From Sedimentisphaerales bacterium (GTDB lineage Bacteria; Planctomycetota; Phycisphaerae; Sedimentisphaerales; Anaerobacaceae), in contig JAFGLV010000008.1 of NCBI GenBank assembly GCA_016927855.1, positions 1-50,466 of the forward strand: 50,466 bases of DNA. The letters are read 5' to 3'. Of the stretch, positions 40,521 through 50,466 are shown one piece after another. Numbering within the stretch: the stretch's first letter is position 1; each line of letters begins with the position of its first letter. The notes under the pieces were generated by a model. The model had not been told where the DNA came from. It searched no databases and was given only the letters and a program-made list of their open reading frames with translations. Made by a program: the position numbers and the translations under genes.

Positions 40521-41598
40521 CCTTGAGCCTCCTCAAGCGCAACGCGAAGACCATTTCATCCAGAATGGGAGCGAAGATATTGCCCAGCAGAATCGCGAAC
40601 GTGACCCCTTCGACGTAGCCGGTGAAGTTGCGGATCAGGACGGTGACGACGCCGATCAGAGCACCGTAGAGCCACTTGCCGCCACTGGTGATGGGACCGG
40701 TGACCGGATCGGTCGCCATGAAGAAGGCGCCGAAGAGCAGCCCGCCGGCACACAGGTGCCACAGCGCCGGACCGAACCGATCGGGTTGGGCATGGTGGAG
40801 CATTGCCGCCAGAGCCGTGAACGAGATCAGGATGCTCGCGACCGTGCGCCAGTTGGCGACGCGCGTCAGCAGGAGGAACATCCCGCCGGCGAGGATCGCC
40901 AGCGCGGAGGTCTCACCCACGCTGCCTGAGACACTTCCGACGAACATGTGCGAGAGTGAAACATACTCACCGCCTTTGGCCAGCGCCAGAGGCGTGGCGC
41001 TGGTGACCGCATCGACGTTGGAGCCGTCGACGTACTGCAGGAGCCTGCCGGCGACGCCGGCGCCGGGCTTGAGCCAGCTACCGGACATCTGGACGGGATA
41101 GGCCAACGCCAGGAAGCAGCGACCAACCAGAGCCGGGTTGAACAGATTGCGTCCGGTCCCACCAAACAGCTCCTTGCCTATGACCACGCCGAAAGCGACG
41201 CCCAACGCGACCATCCAGAGCGGGACCGCCGGCGGCATGATCAGCGGAAACAAAAAGCCCGTCACGAAGAAACCCTCGTTGATCGGCTCTTTGCGCACGA
41301 TGGAAAAGAGCGCCTCGACCGACAAGCCCGCCGCGTACGACACGACAATCAGCGCGATGAAACGCAGGCCGAAAAAGTAGATGCCGGTCGCGACGCAAGG
41401 CAGCAGCGCCACGATGACCATCGACATGAATCGCTTCAGATCGATAGGGTCGCGCACGTGGGGCGCCGTGGTCGTGATGGTTCCCGGCGCGAAGAGGAAG
41501 TGCTCGATCGCATCGTAGACCGGCAGAAACGCATGGAATTTGCCGCCCTCTTCGAAATGCGGACGAATCTTCTCAACCACGCGCAGGAGCAGTTTCAC
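40510..41598 (-). CDS. nqrB: Na+-translocating NADH:quinone reductase subunit B
   Basis: A 362-residue polytopic subunit. The covalent FMN site SATPLALAK is present. NqrB forms the main Na+ path and the riboflavin/quinone site. Start GTG at 41598, overlapping nqrA as GTGA with GGAGG 7 nt upstream. Confidence 0.95.
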   Translation of the reverse strand: MKLLLRVVEKIRPHFEEGGKFHAFLPVYDAIEHFLFAPGTITTTAPHVRDPIDLKRFMSMVIVALLPCVATGIYFFGLRFIALIVVSYAAGLSVEALFSIVRKEPINEGFFVTGFLFPLIMPPAVPLWMVALGVAFGVVIGKELFGGTGRNLFNPALVGRCFLALAYPVQMSGSWLKPGAGVAGRLLQYVDGSNVDAVTSATPLALAKGGEYVSLSHMFVGSVSGSVGETSALAILAGGMFLLLTRVANWRTVASILISFTALAAMLHHAQPDRFGPALWHLCAGGLLFGAFFMATDPVTGPITSGGKWLYGALIGVVTVLIRNFTGYVEGVTFAILLGNIFAPILDEMVFALRLRRLKVEG

Positions 41599-43010
41599 GC
41601 GTTGACCTCCTCGGTTGACTCCTGCCGGGCCTTGGTCTCAAGCATCTCGGCCTTCTCCCGTGCGATCCCGTTCTTCGCCTCGACAAACTGGGCCCTCAGG
41701 TCGATCTTGGACGGGCACACATACGAGCACAGGCCGCACTCAACACAGAGATCGACGCGCGCCGCGGCGGCCTCTTCCACCAGGTCCCGGTACAGATATT
41801 TGTGGATCAGGTGAGGTGAGATACCGGCGGGGCAGACCTCCTCGCAGGCGTTGCAGGAAATGCAGGGACGCCGCTCGCCGCGCATCGCGGTGGTCAGTCG
41901 CTCGGCGAACCGCTGGACCATCGAGCTGAGAAAGCACGGCCAGTAGCTGCTGCGCTCGGAACCCGGCCGCATGAAGCCAAGAAACTCCCGCTCCTGCAAT
42001 TCCGGCAAAACGGTGATTCCCCGGCACTCGGTGTCGATGCCCAGCGCGCCGGGTCCGAATGCCTCGCCCGTCATGATGCCACCGTTGATGATGCGCGGGT
42101 GCGGCTCGAACACGTGCTTGTCGGTGATGCACTTCAGCGGGTATCCGGAAACGACCCGCAAGTGTCCCGGCGAGACTACCCCGGTCCCACCGATGGAGAT
42201 GATGCGCGTCACGCAGGGCTTGCCGGCCGTCAAAGCGCGATCGACCGCCAGGACCCCCTCGGTGCGCAGCGCCCAAACCGGCCCATTGCCTGAGGAGAGC
42301 CCCAACGAGCGCGCCAGGACCGCGAAGTCGTCGTAGGGGTATGTCAGCGGCAATTCGACCATCTTCACCGAGGCGTAGCCGCGGATGTGATTGCGCACGA
42401 TGCTGGCGAATTCGGACTTGATGTCCGGCAGCACGAAGTAGATCGGCTGGTATTCCAGCAGCGACTGAAGGTGTTCGAGACCCCGGGTGAAGTTCAGCAG
42501 TCGGGCCTGGAGCTGCACATCTCCCCGCGCGGTGAACGGTTCGAGACTCAAGGTCGAGACGAGCACCGCCTGCGGCGTGCCCAGCGGGTCGGGCAGGCGG
42601 CCGGAGTGAGCCTCATGGAGGAACTGCCAGGCGCCGAGCATCATCAACCTGCGACGTTGGGCCCCAGCGGCGCCAAACGTGCGCTCGACGTGCTGAACCT
42701 CCTCCATCCGACCGTTGGTGTCCGCATATTCCTGAGATTTGGCGATGTTCTCCAACACGACAGTATCCTCGACCTGGCCGAGGCGGACGGAGCCGGCGCG
42801 AGGCGCCAGCAAAGGCACGTCGTAGTTGTTCGGGTCGGTCGCCAATACGTCGCCGAGAGCGACGTCCTGGCCATCCGCGACGTGAATGGCGCTGAACCGG
42901 AAGCGCTTGCTCGATAGCGGCAGATAAAGCGTTTTCGGCTCGGGCATAGCTTTGATCGTACTGCCCGGCCTGCCCTGAAGAAATATGTTGTAGCCACCGC
43001 GTAATTTCAT
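41595..43010 (-). CDS. nqrA: Na+-translocating NADH:quinone reductase subunit A with two 4Fe-4S motifs
   Basis: A 471-residue peripheral subunit. The N-terminal half matches NqrA (GSTIKAMPEPKTLYLPLSSK and following barrel-sandwich region). The C-terminus carries two complete 4Fe-4S motifs: C383, C386, C389, C393 (CISCNACEEVCP) and C422, C425, C428, C432 (CVECGLCSYVCP). The well-studied Vibrio NqrA lacks working clusters there, whereas the related RnfC has them. This is therefore an Rnf-like NqrA. The start is ATG at 43010; a sigma-70 promoter lies about 120 bp upstream. Confidence 0.92.
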   Translation of the reverse strand: MKLRGGYNIFLQGRPGSTIKAMPEPKTLYLPLSSKRFRFSAIHVADGQDVALGDVLATDPNNYDVPLLAPRAGSVRLGQVEDTVVLENIAKSQEYADTNGRMEEVQHVERTFGAAGAQRRRLMMLGAWQFLHEAHSGRLPDPLGTPQAVLVSTLSLEPFTARGDVQLQARLLNFTRGLEHLQSLLEYQPIYFVLPDIKSEFASIVRNHIRGYASVKMVELPLTYPYDDFAVLARSLGLSSGNGPVWALRTEGVLAVDRALTAGKPCVTRIISIGGTGVVSPGHLRVVSGYPLKCITDKHVFEPHPRIINGGIMTGEAFGPGALGIDTECRGITVLPELQEREFLGFMRPGSERSSYWPCFLSSMVQRFAERLTTAMRGERRPCISCNACEEVCPAGISPHLIHKYLYRDLVEEAAAARVDLCVECGLCSYVCPSKIDLRAQFVEAKNGIAREKAEMLETKARQESTEEVNA

Positions 43011-43387
43011 TCCACCGATCCATCCAGGTGAGATCGCGCCCGGCTACGCTCGCGCCGGGGTGATTGCGGGGCGAACAGGGCCGTATACCAGCGCGGCGCC
43101 AGCTCCAGCAGCCCTCTCGAATCCACATCAATACTATCGGGATCGCCCCCGTGGTTCAATGTGGGCGCAGCTCTGTCGCTACAGCGGCATTTGGCGTCAG
43201 CCCGCCCATTCTCATTCGTAAGAATGCCTCACAAACTCGACGACGCCGGCTCACTGCGCAGCAGCTACGTCGAGATCCGCTCGGCAGTTCACCACACGTC
43301 CACGAGCGTGCGCTCGCGCCGGCACCACCTGAGGCGCGAGGTTCTGGGGCCGACGGAGCCCGTCAGGGCGCCGAGCGATTCTCAGTT
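43011..43387. other. Intergenic region with the nqr promoter, no gene seen
   Basis: 377 bp between nqrA and the LuxR-type remnant. It contains the promoter at 43131-43159 and a small inverted repeat, cattct-cattcgta-agaatg (43207-43226), upstream of the -35 box. The plus-strand reading frames here show no protein character. Confidence 0.5.
43131..43159 (-). promoter_or_regulatory. Sigma-70-type promoter of the nqr operon
   Basis: Minus strand: TTGAAC (43154-43159), 17-nt spacer, TAGTAT (43131-43136). The start near 43124 gives a leader of about 114 nt to nqrA. Confidence 0.55.
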
Positions 43388-43666
43388 GTGAGAAAGTGGA
43401 TAATTCTCTCGCGCGTGGCTCATAATCCTCGGGTTCCCGAGCACAAGACGGTTGACGCCTTCGCTGTCTTGACGGGACTTGAGCGAGAGGTCCTCCAAGT
43501 CATCGCCGAGGGCGACACCATCAAACAGGTGGGCCCGGACTTGCACACCCGTCCCAAGACCGTCGAGGCGTACCGCCTGCGCATCACGGCCAAACTGGAG
43601 ATCGACAACATCGCCCAGCTCACGAAGTACGCGATCCAGGAAGGCCTGACCCACCCTGAAGTGTAG
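43388..43666 (+). pseudogene. LuxR-type DNA-binding domain, remnant of a response regulator
   Basis: About 92 residues from a GTG at 43388, carrying a GerE/LuxR helix-turn-helix (LTGLEREVLQVIAEGDTIKQ, then TVEAYRLRITAKLEI) near the normal end of a NarL-type protein. No receiver domain could be found upstream in any frame, and the GTG has no ribosome site. It is most likely a decayed regulator, though a free-standing small regulator is possible. Confidence 0.55.
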
Positions 43667-43687
43667 TCTTTGGCCGTCTCGTGTCGG

Positions 43688-46135
43688 CTAGTGCGATTCG
43701 AGGTAGAGCAGCGCGTCGCCGACGCGGCGCAGGAACTGGGAGTAGATGGCGTCGGTTAGCCGGACCTGGTTCTCGTCGAGGCCGAGCCGGACGATGACCA
43801 TGTTCCATTCGGGAATGACAAACATGTCGTTGTTGTTATAGCCGCTGGCCGAGAAGGCGCCGGCCGGGACGCCTGGCCACTTGCGGCTGCCGTCGGGTCT
43901 GGTCCCGTTCGTCCACCAGTTGAATCCGTAGACCCCGCAGCCGTCGGCCCCGCTGTCGCGCCAGACCGGCAGCGTCGTGGATACCTGCGGCCGCGTTGCC
44001 GCGCGCACCCAGGCCGCGTCGACCAATTGCCGCCCGTCCCAGTTACCTTCATTCAGAAACAACAACCCCAAGCGAGCCATTTGGCGGGCGGAGATGAAGA
44101 CGTGGCGATTCAGATTGCCCGAGCCACCGTTGACGACCATACCTTCGACGGGACCGAAGTGACCCCAGCGCCATTCCTTCGGGTCCATTCCGATCGGTTC
44201 GGCGATCCGCCGGCGAAAGAGAGCCTCGAGAGGTTCCCCTGCGATGCGGGTCAGCACGTTGGCGAATTGGTTCATCGCAGAGTCCCAGTAGGCATACTGT
44301 GCCCCCGGGGCGAACAGCGGGGTGTCGCATGGATCGAAGGGTGTCGGGCTCGGGCCGTGCCTGTAGCTACCGTGCGGCTCGTCTCCGACCGCTCGATAGC
44401 CGCTGGTCATGGTCGCCAGGTGCCTCAATGTCACGTTCGGATATGCCGAGGTCATTGCCGGCACGTAGTCCCGGGCCAACGTATCCAGCGTCGCCTTGCC
44501 GTCGTCGATCAACAGACCAAGCACCGTACTCGTGAACGATTTCGTGCACGACCATATTCCATGGACCTTGTCAACATCCGGGCCTCGCCAAATGACGTAG
44601 CCATTTCGAACGATGAGGGCCTGGTTCACTCCGTCACCACCGGCGTTGGCGCGCAGGTAGTCGACGGCGGCCTTGAGCGCGGCCTCGTTCACGCCCTGCG
44701 ACGACGGCGTCGCTTCAATCCAATCCTTCGTCGGGAAGACCTTACGGTTGAGCCAGAGCACCGCATCGCCTGCGAACGGGGCGCGGAATTCCGTGGCATC
44801 CGTCGCGGCGTTGGCCGTGCCCGTCCCCGCGCGTCCGCCGGGGGCCGGGTCGAACCACTCGTAGGTGTAGGACGCCGGCGCCAGCTTGACGGTGAAGGAG
44901 TCCCCCTGCCCTGCGGGTCGGTAGACGAGATACTGCTGGCCCGGATTAGCGAGACAGTATGTCGTGGACGCGACATCCGTAGTCGGGACCGCGCGCGATA
45001 GGTCCATCTTCCCGGCGTATGCGAGCGCATAGCCCATGCTCTTGCGGATCGGGTCCCACTTCGCCTCCGGGCGGCCCGCGAGGACCTGGTCGTCGTAGGG
45101 GTCCATGAAGATCGGATTGCAGCCGCGCAGCAAGCTCTTCCACACCCAGGATTGATTGCCGCCGATGCCCCACAAGTGATCGGTGTCATTGATGATTATC
45201 TTGCGACCATCGGCAACGGGCGGATCGTCGCGATAGCCCCCTTCCGGGTTGGGCGAGATCCAGTCGGCCGGGCTGTCGAACAACGCCTGGTTCTTCCCGC
45301 CTCGATATTGGAAGGTCATGCCGACCGGGTGCTGCTGGGGTTTGGACTGCTCGTACGCCTGGATGAGCCGAATGATGTGGTATTGCCACTCGGTCGAAGG
45401 CGGGTGGTTCTCGTTGGATACCTCGTACAGGACGTTGTCGAAACCGTTGACGGTGTCGATGACTTTTCGCACGTACGCTTCCTGAATGGCCGTGACTGCC
45501 TGGTTGCCCAACTCGTGAATCTCGATGCCCTTGCCATCGCCGTTCGCATCACCATTGATACCATTGATATTATTGGACGGATGAAACGGATGCCCGTCCC
45601 AGGCGCCGGAGGCGAACTGGAGTGCCCAACCTTCAAAGAGCATCACCGAGACATAGATGCCATGCTCACGCGCGGAGGCCACGCGCTGCCGCAAACGGTC
45701 GAAATACTCCGGATTGAACTTTGTCAGGTCGAACTTGGGCTTGCCGTCGAGGGCCGCGCCGGATCCCGTTCGCGCGTAGGGCAACGGAGCGATCGTGTGC
45801 CTCTTGTTCTGGCTATTGGCGCTCGTATCCCATGTGACCAGTTCCCAGGCCCACAGGCGAATGAAGTTGTGGTTGAAGCCGGCCATCCAGTCCAGGTAGG
45901 CGTCGAAATCAAACGCAGCAGGCGGGTCCGACGTACCCATGTCCACGAGATTGGCCCAAGTGTGCGAGCCGGTCAGCAAGACCGCGCGTCCCGTGGCGGC
46001 ATTCTGAAAGTAGCGCGGATTAGCCGGATGCACCACCAGCGGGCCCATGCCGCTTACGTTCGCCTCCGTAGCACCGCAGACGCTGGCCCAGAATAAGACA
46101 GCGACAAGATCAAGACCCAGCCGATTCAGCGTCAT
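43688..46135 (-). CDS. Secreted glycosidase-like domain fused to a serine beta-lactamase-like domain
   Basis: An 815-residue protein with a signal peptide (about 1-22). Residues about 30-450 look like a DUF4038/GH140-type TIM-barrel glycosidase (opening VLLTGSHTWANL, then NFIRLWAWE and YEVSNENHP), with a short beta domain ending VLWLNRKVFPTK. From about 475 the chain is a serine beta-lactamase/esterase-like domain: catalytic S529-C-T-K532 (SCTKS), then Y616-W-D618, where the usual YxN has Asp. I know of no characterised protein with this fusion. It could remove side groups from a polysaccharide. The neighbouring genes give no further hint. Confidence 0.75.
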   Translation of the reverse strand: MTLNRLGLDLVAVLFWASVCGATEANVSGMGPLVVHPANPRYFQNAATGRAVLLTGSHTWANLVDMGTSDPPAAFDFDAYLDWMAGFNHNFIRLWAWELVTWDTSANSQNKRHTIAPLPYARTGSGAALDGKPKFDLTKFNPEYFDRLRQRVASAREHGIYVSVMLFEGWALQFASGAWDGHPFHPSNNINGINGDANGDGKGIEIHELGNQAVTAIQEAYVRKVIDTVNGFDNVLYEVSNENHPPSTEWQYHIIRLIQAYEQSKPQQHPVGMTFQYRGGKNQALFDSPADWISPNPEGGYRDDPPVADGRKIIINDTDHLWGIGGNQSWVWKSLLRGCNPIFMDPYDDQVLAGRPEAKWDPIRKSMGYALAYAGKMDLSRAVPTTDVASTTYCLANPGQQYLVYRPAGQGDSFTVKLAPASYTYEWFDPAPGGRAGTGTANAATDATEFRAPFAGDAVLWLNRKVFPTKDWIEATPSSQGVNEAALKAAVDYLRANAGGDGVNQALIVRNGYVIWRGPDVDKVHGIWSCTKSFTSTVLGLLIDDGKATLDTLARDYVPAMTSAYPNVTLRHLATMTSGYRAVGDEPHGSYRHGPSPTPFDPCDTPLFAPGAQYAYWDSAMNQFANVLTRIAGEPLEALFRRRIAEPIGMDPKEWRWGHFGPVEGMVVNGGSGNLNRHVFISARQMARLGLLFLNEGNWDGRQLVDAAWVRAATRPQVSTTLPVWRDSGADGCGVYGFNWWTNGTRPDGSRKWPGVPAGAFSASGYNNNDMFVIPEWNMVIVRLGLDENQVRLTDAIYSQFLRRVGDALLYLESH

Positions 46136-46323
46136 GGCAAGCCCCTTTCACCTGGACAAAACAGGATCGCACCCGAGTTACGATAACGCATGAGCGGCCA
46201 TGATTCCAGAGCACGCCGGCAAAACCCCAATGAGCCTTCAGCGTTGCTGATTGCCCTTGCCGGCGTGTGCGATATGATAGTCGGCTGTTTCGGAACTCAG
46301 CAAACGTGTCGGGAGTCTCGGTT

Positions 46324-47286
46324 ATGCTGGCCTACGTGCTCATGCCGGTGGGATTCGTCCTTGTCATCAAGGGCGCTGACCTGTTCGTCAACGCCGCCTC
46401 GGCGCTGGCGCGGCGTCTGGGCATCTCGGACCTGGTCATCGGGCTGACGGTGGTGGCCTTCGGCACGTCGCTTCCCGAACTGGCAGTCAACGCTACCGCC
46501 AGCGTGCAGGGCGACGCGGGCATCACCATCGGCAACATCATCGGCAGTAACATCGCCAACATCCTGCTGATCCTGGGCATCTCGGGGCTGGTCTTTCCGC
46601 TGGCCGTTACGAAGGGGACCACGTGGAAAGAGATCCCGCTGAGTTTGCTGGCCGCGATCCTAGTCGGGATTCTGGCCAACGATCGGTTTATCGACCAGGG
46701 ACCGGCCTCGGTTCTGACGCGGATCGACGGGCTGGTCTTTCTTTGCTTCTTTGCGATATTCCTCTACTACTCGGTGACCATCGCCCGACGGGTCGAGGGA
46801 ATCGAGAGCAACCTGCCCCAGGAGGCCACCAGCCTCCGGCGGACGAGCCTGCTGATGGGTGTCGGGTTCGTAGCCTTGATCGCCGGCAGCAAATGGGTCG
46901 TAGACGGCGCGGTCAAGCTCGCCCTCGCACTGGGCGTCACCGAGACCGCGGTCGGGCTGACCATCGTGGCGGTCGGGACCTCCCTGCCGGAATTGGCGAC
47001 CTCGGTGATGGCCGCCTACCGCAAGAACCCCGATATTGCCGTCGGGAACGTGGTCGGCTCGAACATCTTCAACATCTTCTTCATCCTGGGTGCCAGCGCC
47101 TTGATCCGCCCGATCCCGTTTGCCCCGAGGACGAATATCGACATCGGTGTCCTGCTGGTCGCCAGCTCGTTGTTGTTCTTGTGGATGTTCACGGGCAGGC
47201 GACGCATGCTGGACCGCTGGGAAGCTGCTGTCTTTCTCGCGCTGTACCTCGGCTATCTTGTCGCGATTGCCATTTGGTTGAAGTAA
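46324..47286 (+). CDS. Na+/Ca2+ antiporter of the CaCA family (YrbG-like)
   Basis: A 320-residue protein with about ten membrane helices and two inverted alpha repeats: VVAFGTSLPELAVN with GSNIANILLILG, and VAVGTSLPELATS with GSNIFNIFFILG. It exports Ca2+ against Na+ entry. The ATG at 46324 is chosen because GGAG lies 8 nt upstream; the longer form from 46267 begins in a poorly conserved stretch. A Na+-driven exporter fits a cell with a Na+ pump such as NQR. Confidence 0.9.
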   Translation: MLAYVLMPVGFVLVIKGADLFVNAASALARRLGISDLVIGLTVVAFGTSLPELAVNATASVQGDAGITIGNIIGSNIANILLILGISGLVFPLAVTKGTTWKEIPLSLLAAILVGILANDRFIDQGPASVLTRIDGLVFLCFFAIFLYYSVTIARRVEGIESNLPQEATSLRRTSLLMGVGFVALIAGSKWVVDGAVKLALALGVTETAVGLTIVAVGTSLPELATSVMAAYRKNPDIAVGNVVGSNIFNIFFILGASALIRPIPFAPRTNIDIGVLLVASSLLFLWMFTGRRRMLDRWEAAVFLALYLGYLVAIAIWLK

Positions 47287-47318
47287 GCGCGCCGCGTTCA
47301 ACAGGAGGTTAAGCTGCC

Positions 47319-47903
47319 ATGTTGCGGAATGTCCTGCTGTCCTTCATTCCCGTCTTCGTCGCGGTGGACGCGATCGGCGTACTGCCCATCCTGTCGTCCC
47401 TGACCGCAGGTCTTGACGCCAAGCAGAAGAACCGGATCATTCTCCAGTCCATGCTCACGGCCGCGTGCCTAGCGGTCGGCTTCATCTTCCTGGGCAAAGC
47501 CGTGTTCAGACTTCTGGGGATAACGCTGGGCGATTTCATGATTGCCGGCGGCGCGATCCTCTTCTGCCTGGCCATCATCGACATCGTCAACCCCGTCAAG
47601 CGTAGGCGCATGCCTGCCGACGACCTGGGCGTGGTCCCGCTGGGCACCCCGCTGATCGCTGGCCCGGCGGTCCTGACCACGTCCATGCTGGCGGTCTCCG
47701 AGTACGGCCTGGTCCCGACGGTTATTTCTGTGCTGGCCAACATCCTCCTGGCCGGCCTGATCTTCCGCTTCTCCCTCATGTTGATCGGTATACTGGGCGA
47801 AGCCGGCGCCAAAGCCATGTCCAAAGTCGCCAGCCTCCTCCTGGCCGCCATCGCCGTCATGCTCATCCGCAAAGGCCTGACGTCATTCGTAGCGCCGGCC
47901 TGA
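47319..47903 (+). CDS. MarC-family membrane protein
   Basis: A 194-residue protein with six membrane helices and the MarC/UPF0056 pattern (FVAVDAIGVLPILSSLT, then PLGTPLIAGPAVLTTSM). The function of the family is not settled. It follows the CaCA gene by 32 bp with AGGAGG 10 nt before the ATG and is probably co-transcribed. Confidence 0.92.
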   Translation: MLRNVLLSFIPVFVAVDAIGVLPILSSLTAGLDAKQKNRIILQSMLTAACLAVGFIFLGKAVFRLLGITLGDFMIAGGAILFCLAIIDIVNPVKRRRMPADDLGVVPLGTPLIAGPAVLTTSMLAVSEYGLVPTVISVLANILLAGLIFRFSLMLIGILGEAGAKAMSKVASLLLAAIAVMLIRKGLTSFVAPA

Positions 47904-48117
47904 GCCGAAATTCAGCATGCTCGACTGCCATATTGGCACGCATCGCGAAGTTGGAATCCACCTAAGACATTTCCCCACAATTGTTTACGCAGACAAGCCG
48001 CATCGGGCACGCCGTTTGCACCATAGGAGCTTGTGGCGAAGTCCTGTCCGCACGACCTGACGCTTCTCGCCGCCGAGAGGCGGGGGAAAACGCGAGTTCG
48101 GACAAGATGATCGTGCG

Positions 48118-48229
48118 AAACAAAGCCAATTCGCGCTGCAACCGTCCGGACAGGCGTAGGGGCGAATGGTCATTCGCCCCTACAAGCATCGCTGGCGGCC
48201 AACGGCAATCGCGCCAAACAAAGCCAATT
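48118..48229. repeat. 14-bp direct repeats upstream of clpB
   Basis: aaacaaagccaatt occurs at 48118-48131 and again at 48216-48229, 98 bp apart, on either side of the palindrome. The copies may be ends of a degraded dispersed element. Confidence 0.5.
48156..48183. repeat. 28-bp perfect palindromic REP-like element
   Basis: gtaggggcgaatg-gt-cattcgcccctac: 13-bp perfect arms around a 2-nt centre. The element has the look of a dispersed palindromic unit and no T-run, so it is not a standard terminator. Confidence 0.7.
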
Positions 48230-48277
48230 GGCCCGGCAGGGTGTGCGGACGGAACGGAAAGAAGAGAGGTATCAGGA

Positions 48278-50466
<2,189 letters not shown>

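Larger units (their letters stand above)
47904..48277. other. Intergenic region upstream of clpB with repeat elements, no gene seen
   Basis: 374 bp that holds the palindrome at 48156-48183 and the direct repeats described separately. I see no CIRCE element, no sigma-32-type promoter and no supported ORF, although two minus-strand frames stay open by chance. Confidence 0.5.

Overview
The window reads like a piece of the chromosome of an anaerobic (or facultatively anaerobic) Gram-negative bacterium that does heavy cytochrome c chemistry. The evidence is a System I cytochrome c maturation set, at least six multihaem cytochromes carrying about 58 candidate haem sites, an outer-membrane barrel candidate, a siroheme-type (Ahb) haem pathway, a Na+-translocating NADH:quinone reductase and ClpB. 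The style (tight ATGA/GTGA/TTGA stop-start overlaps, TTG and GTG starts, long multihaem proteins, NQR) would fit a planctomycete or another deep-branching sediment lineage. I cannot assign a phylum from sequence alone.

Layout. 1-5893 (minus strand): a tRNA-Arg(TCT) cut by the window edge, then the ccm operon, transcribed ccmE-ccmF-small TM protein-secreted anchored protein-ccmA-ccmB-ccmC-ccmD-like. 5970-19431 (minus): an electron-export cluster. In transcription order it holds a NapC-type 12-haem membrane cytochrome, a secreted ResB-like protein, a 15-haem lipoprotein cytochrome, a redoxin-TPR protein, a 4-haem cytochrome with nanowire-like architecture, an NHL propeller lipoprotein, a 5-haem lipoprotein, a large beta-barrel, a second NHL lipoprotein and a 12-haem cytochrome. 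19558-21064: a lone receiver protein and a polyprenyl diphosphate synthase. 21413-29811 (minus): hemX-hemA-ahbD-ahbC-histidine kinase-NtrC-type regulator with almost every junction overlapping, then an Rrf2 regulator. ahbD is out of frame around a heptanucleotide tandem repeat. 30290-34768: a degenerate histidine kinase (minus) and a duplicated 5+5-haem cytochrome (plus) diverge from a 600-bp gap that carries two well-formed, divergent sigma-54 promoters. 34842-37503: a small accessory islet (a PD-(D/E)XK nuclease gene with an upstream small ORF, and a ParE/RelE-type toxin-antitoxin pair). 37551-43010 (minus): nqrABCDEF, in which NqrA carries two intact 4Fe-4S motifs. 43388-50466: a LuxR-type remnant, a glycosidase-like/beta-lactamase-like fusion, a Na+/Ca2+ exchanger, a MarC protein and clpB running off the end.

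How it may work together (inference): HemA and AhbC/D make haem, CcmABCDEF attaches it in the periplasm, and the NapC-like cytochrome draws electrons from a quinone pool that NQR and the polyprenyl synthase help supply. The periplasmic cytochromes, the barrel and the surface-exposed 4-, 10- and 12-haem proteins would then carry electrons out of the cell. The kinase/NtrC pair in the haem operon and the sigma-54 promoters at the 10-haem gene suggest that this is regulated by sigma-54.
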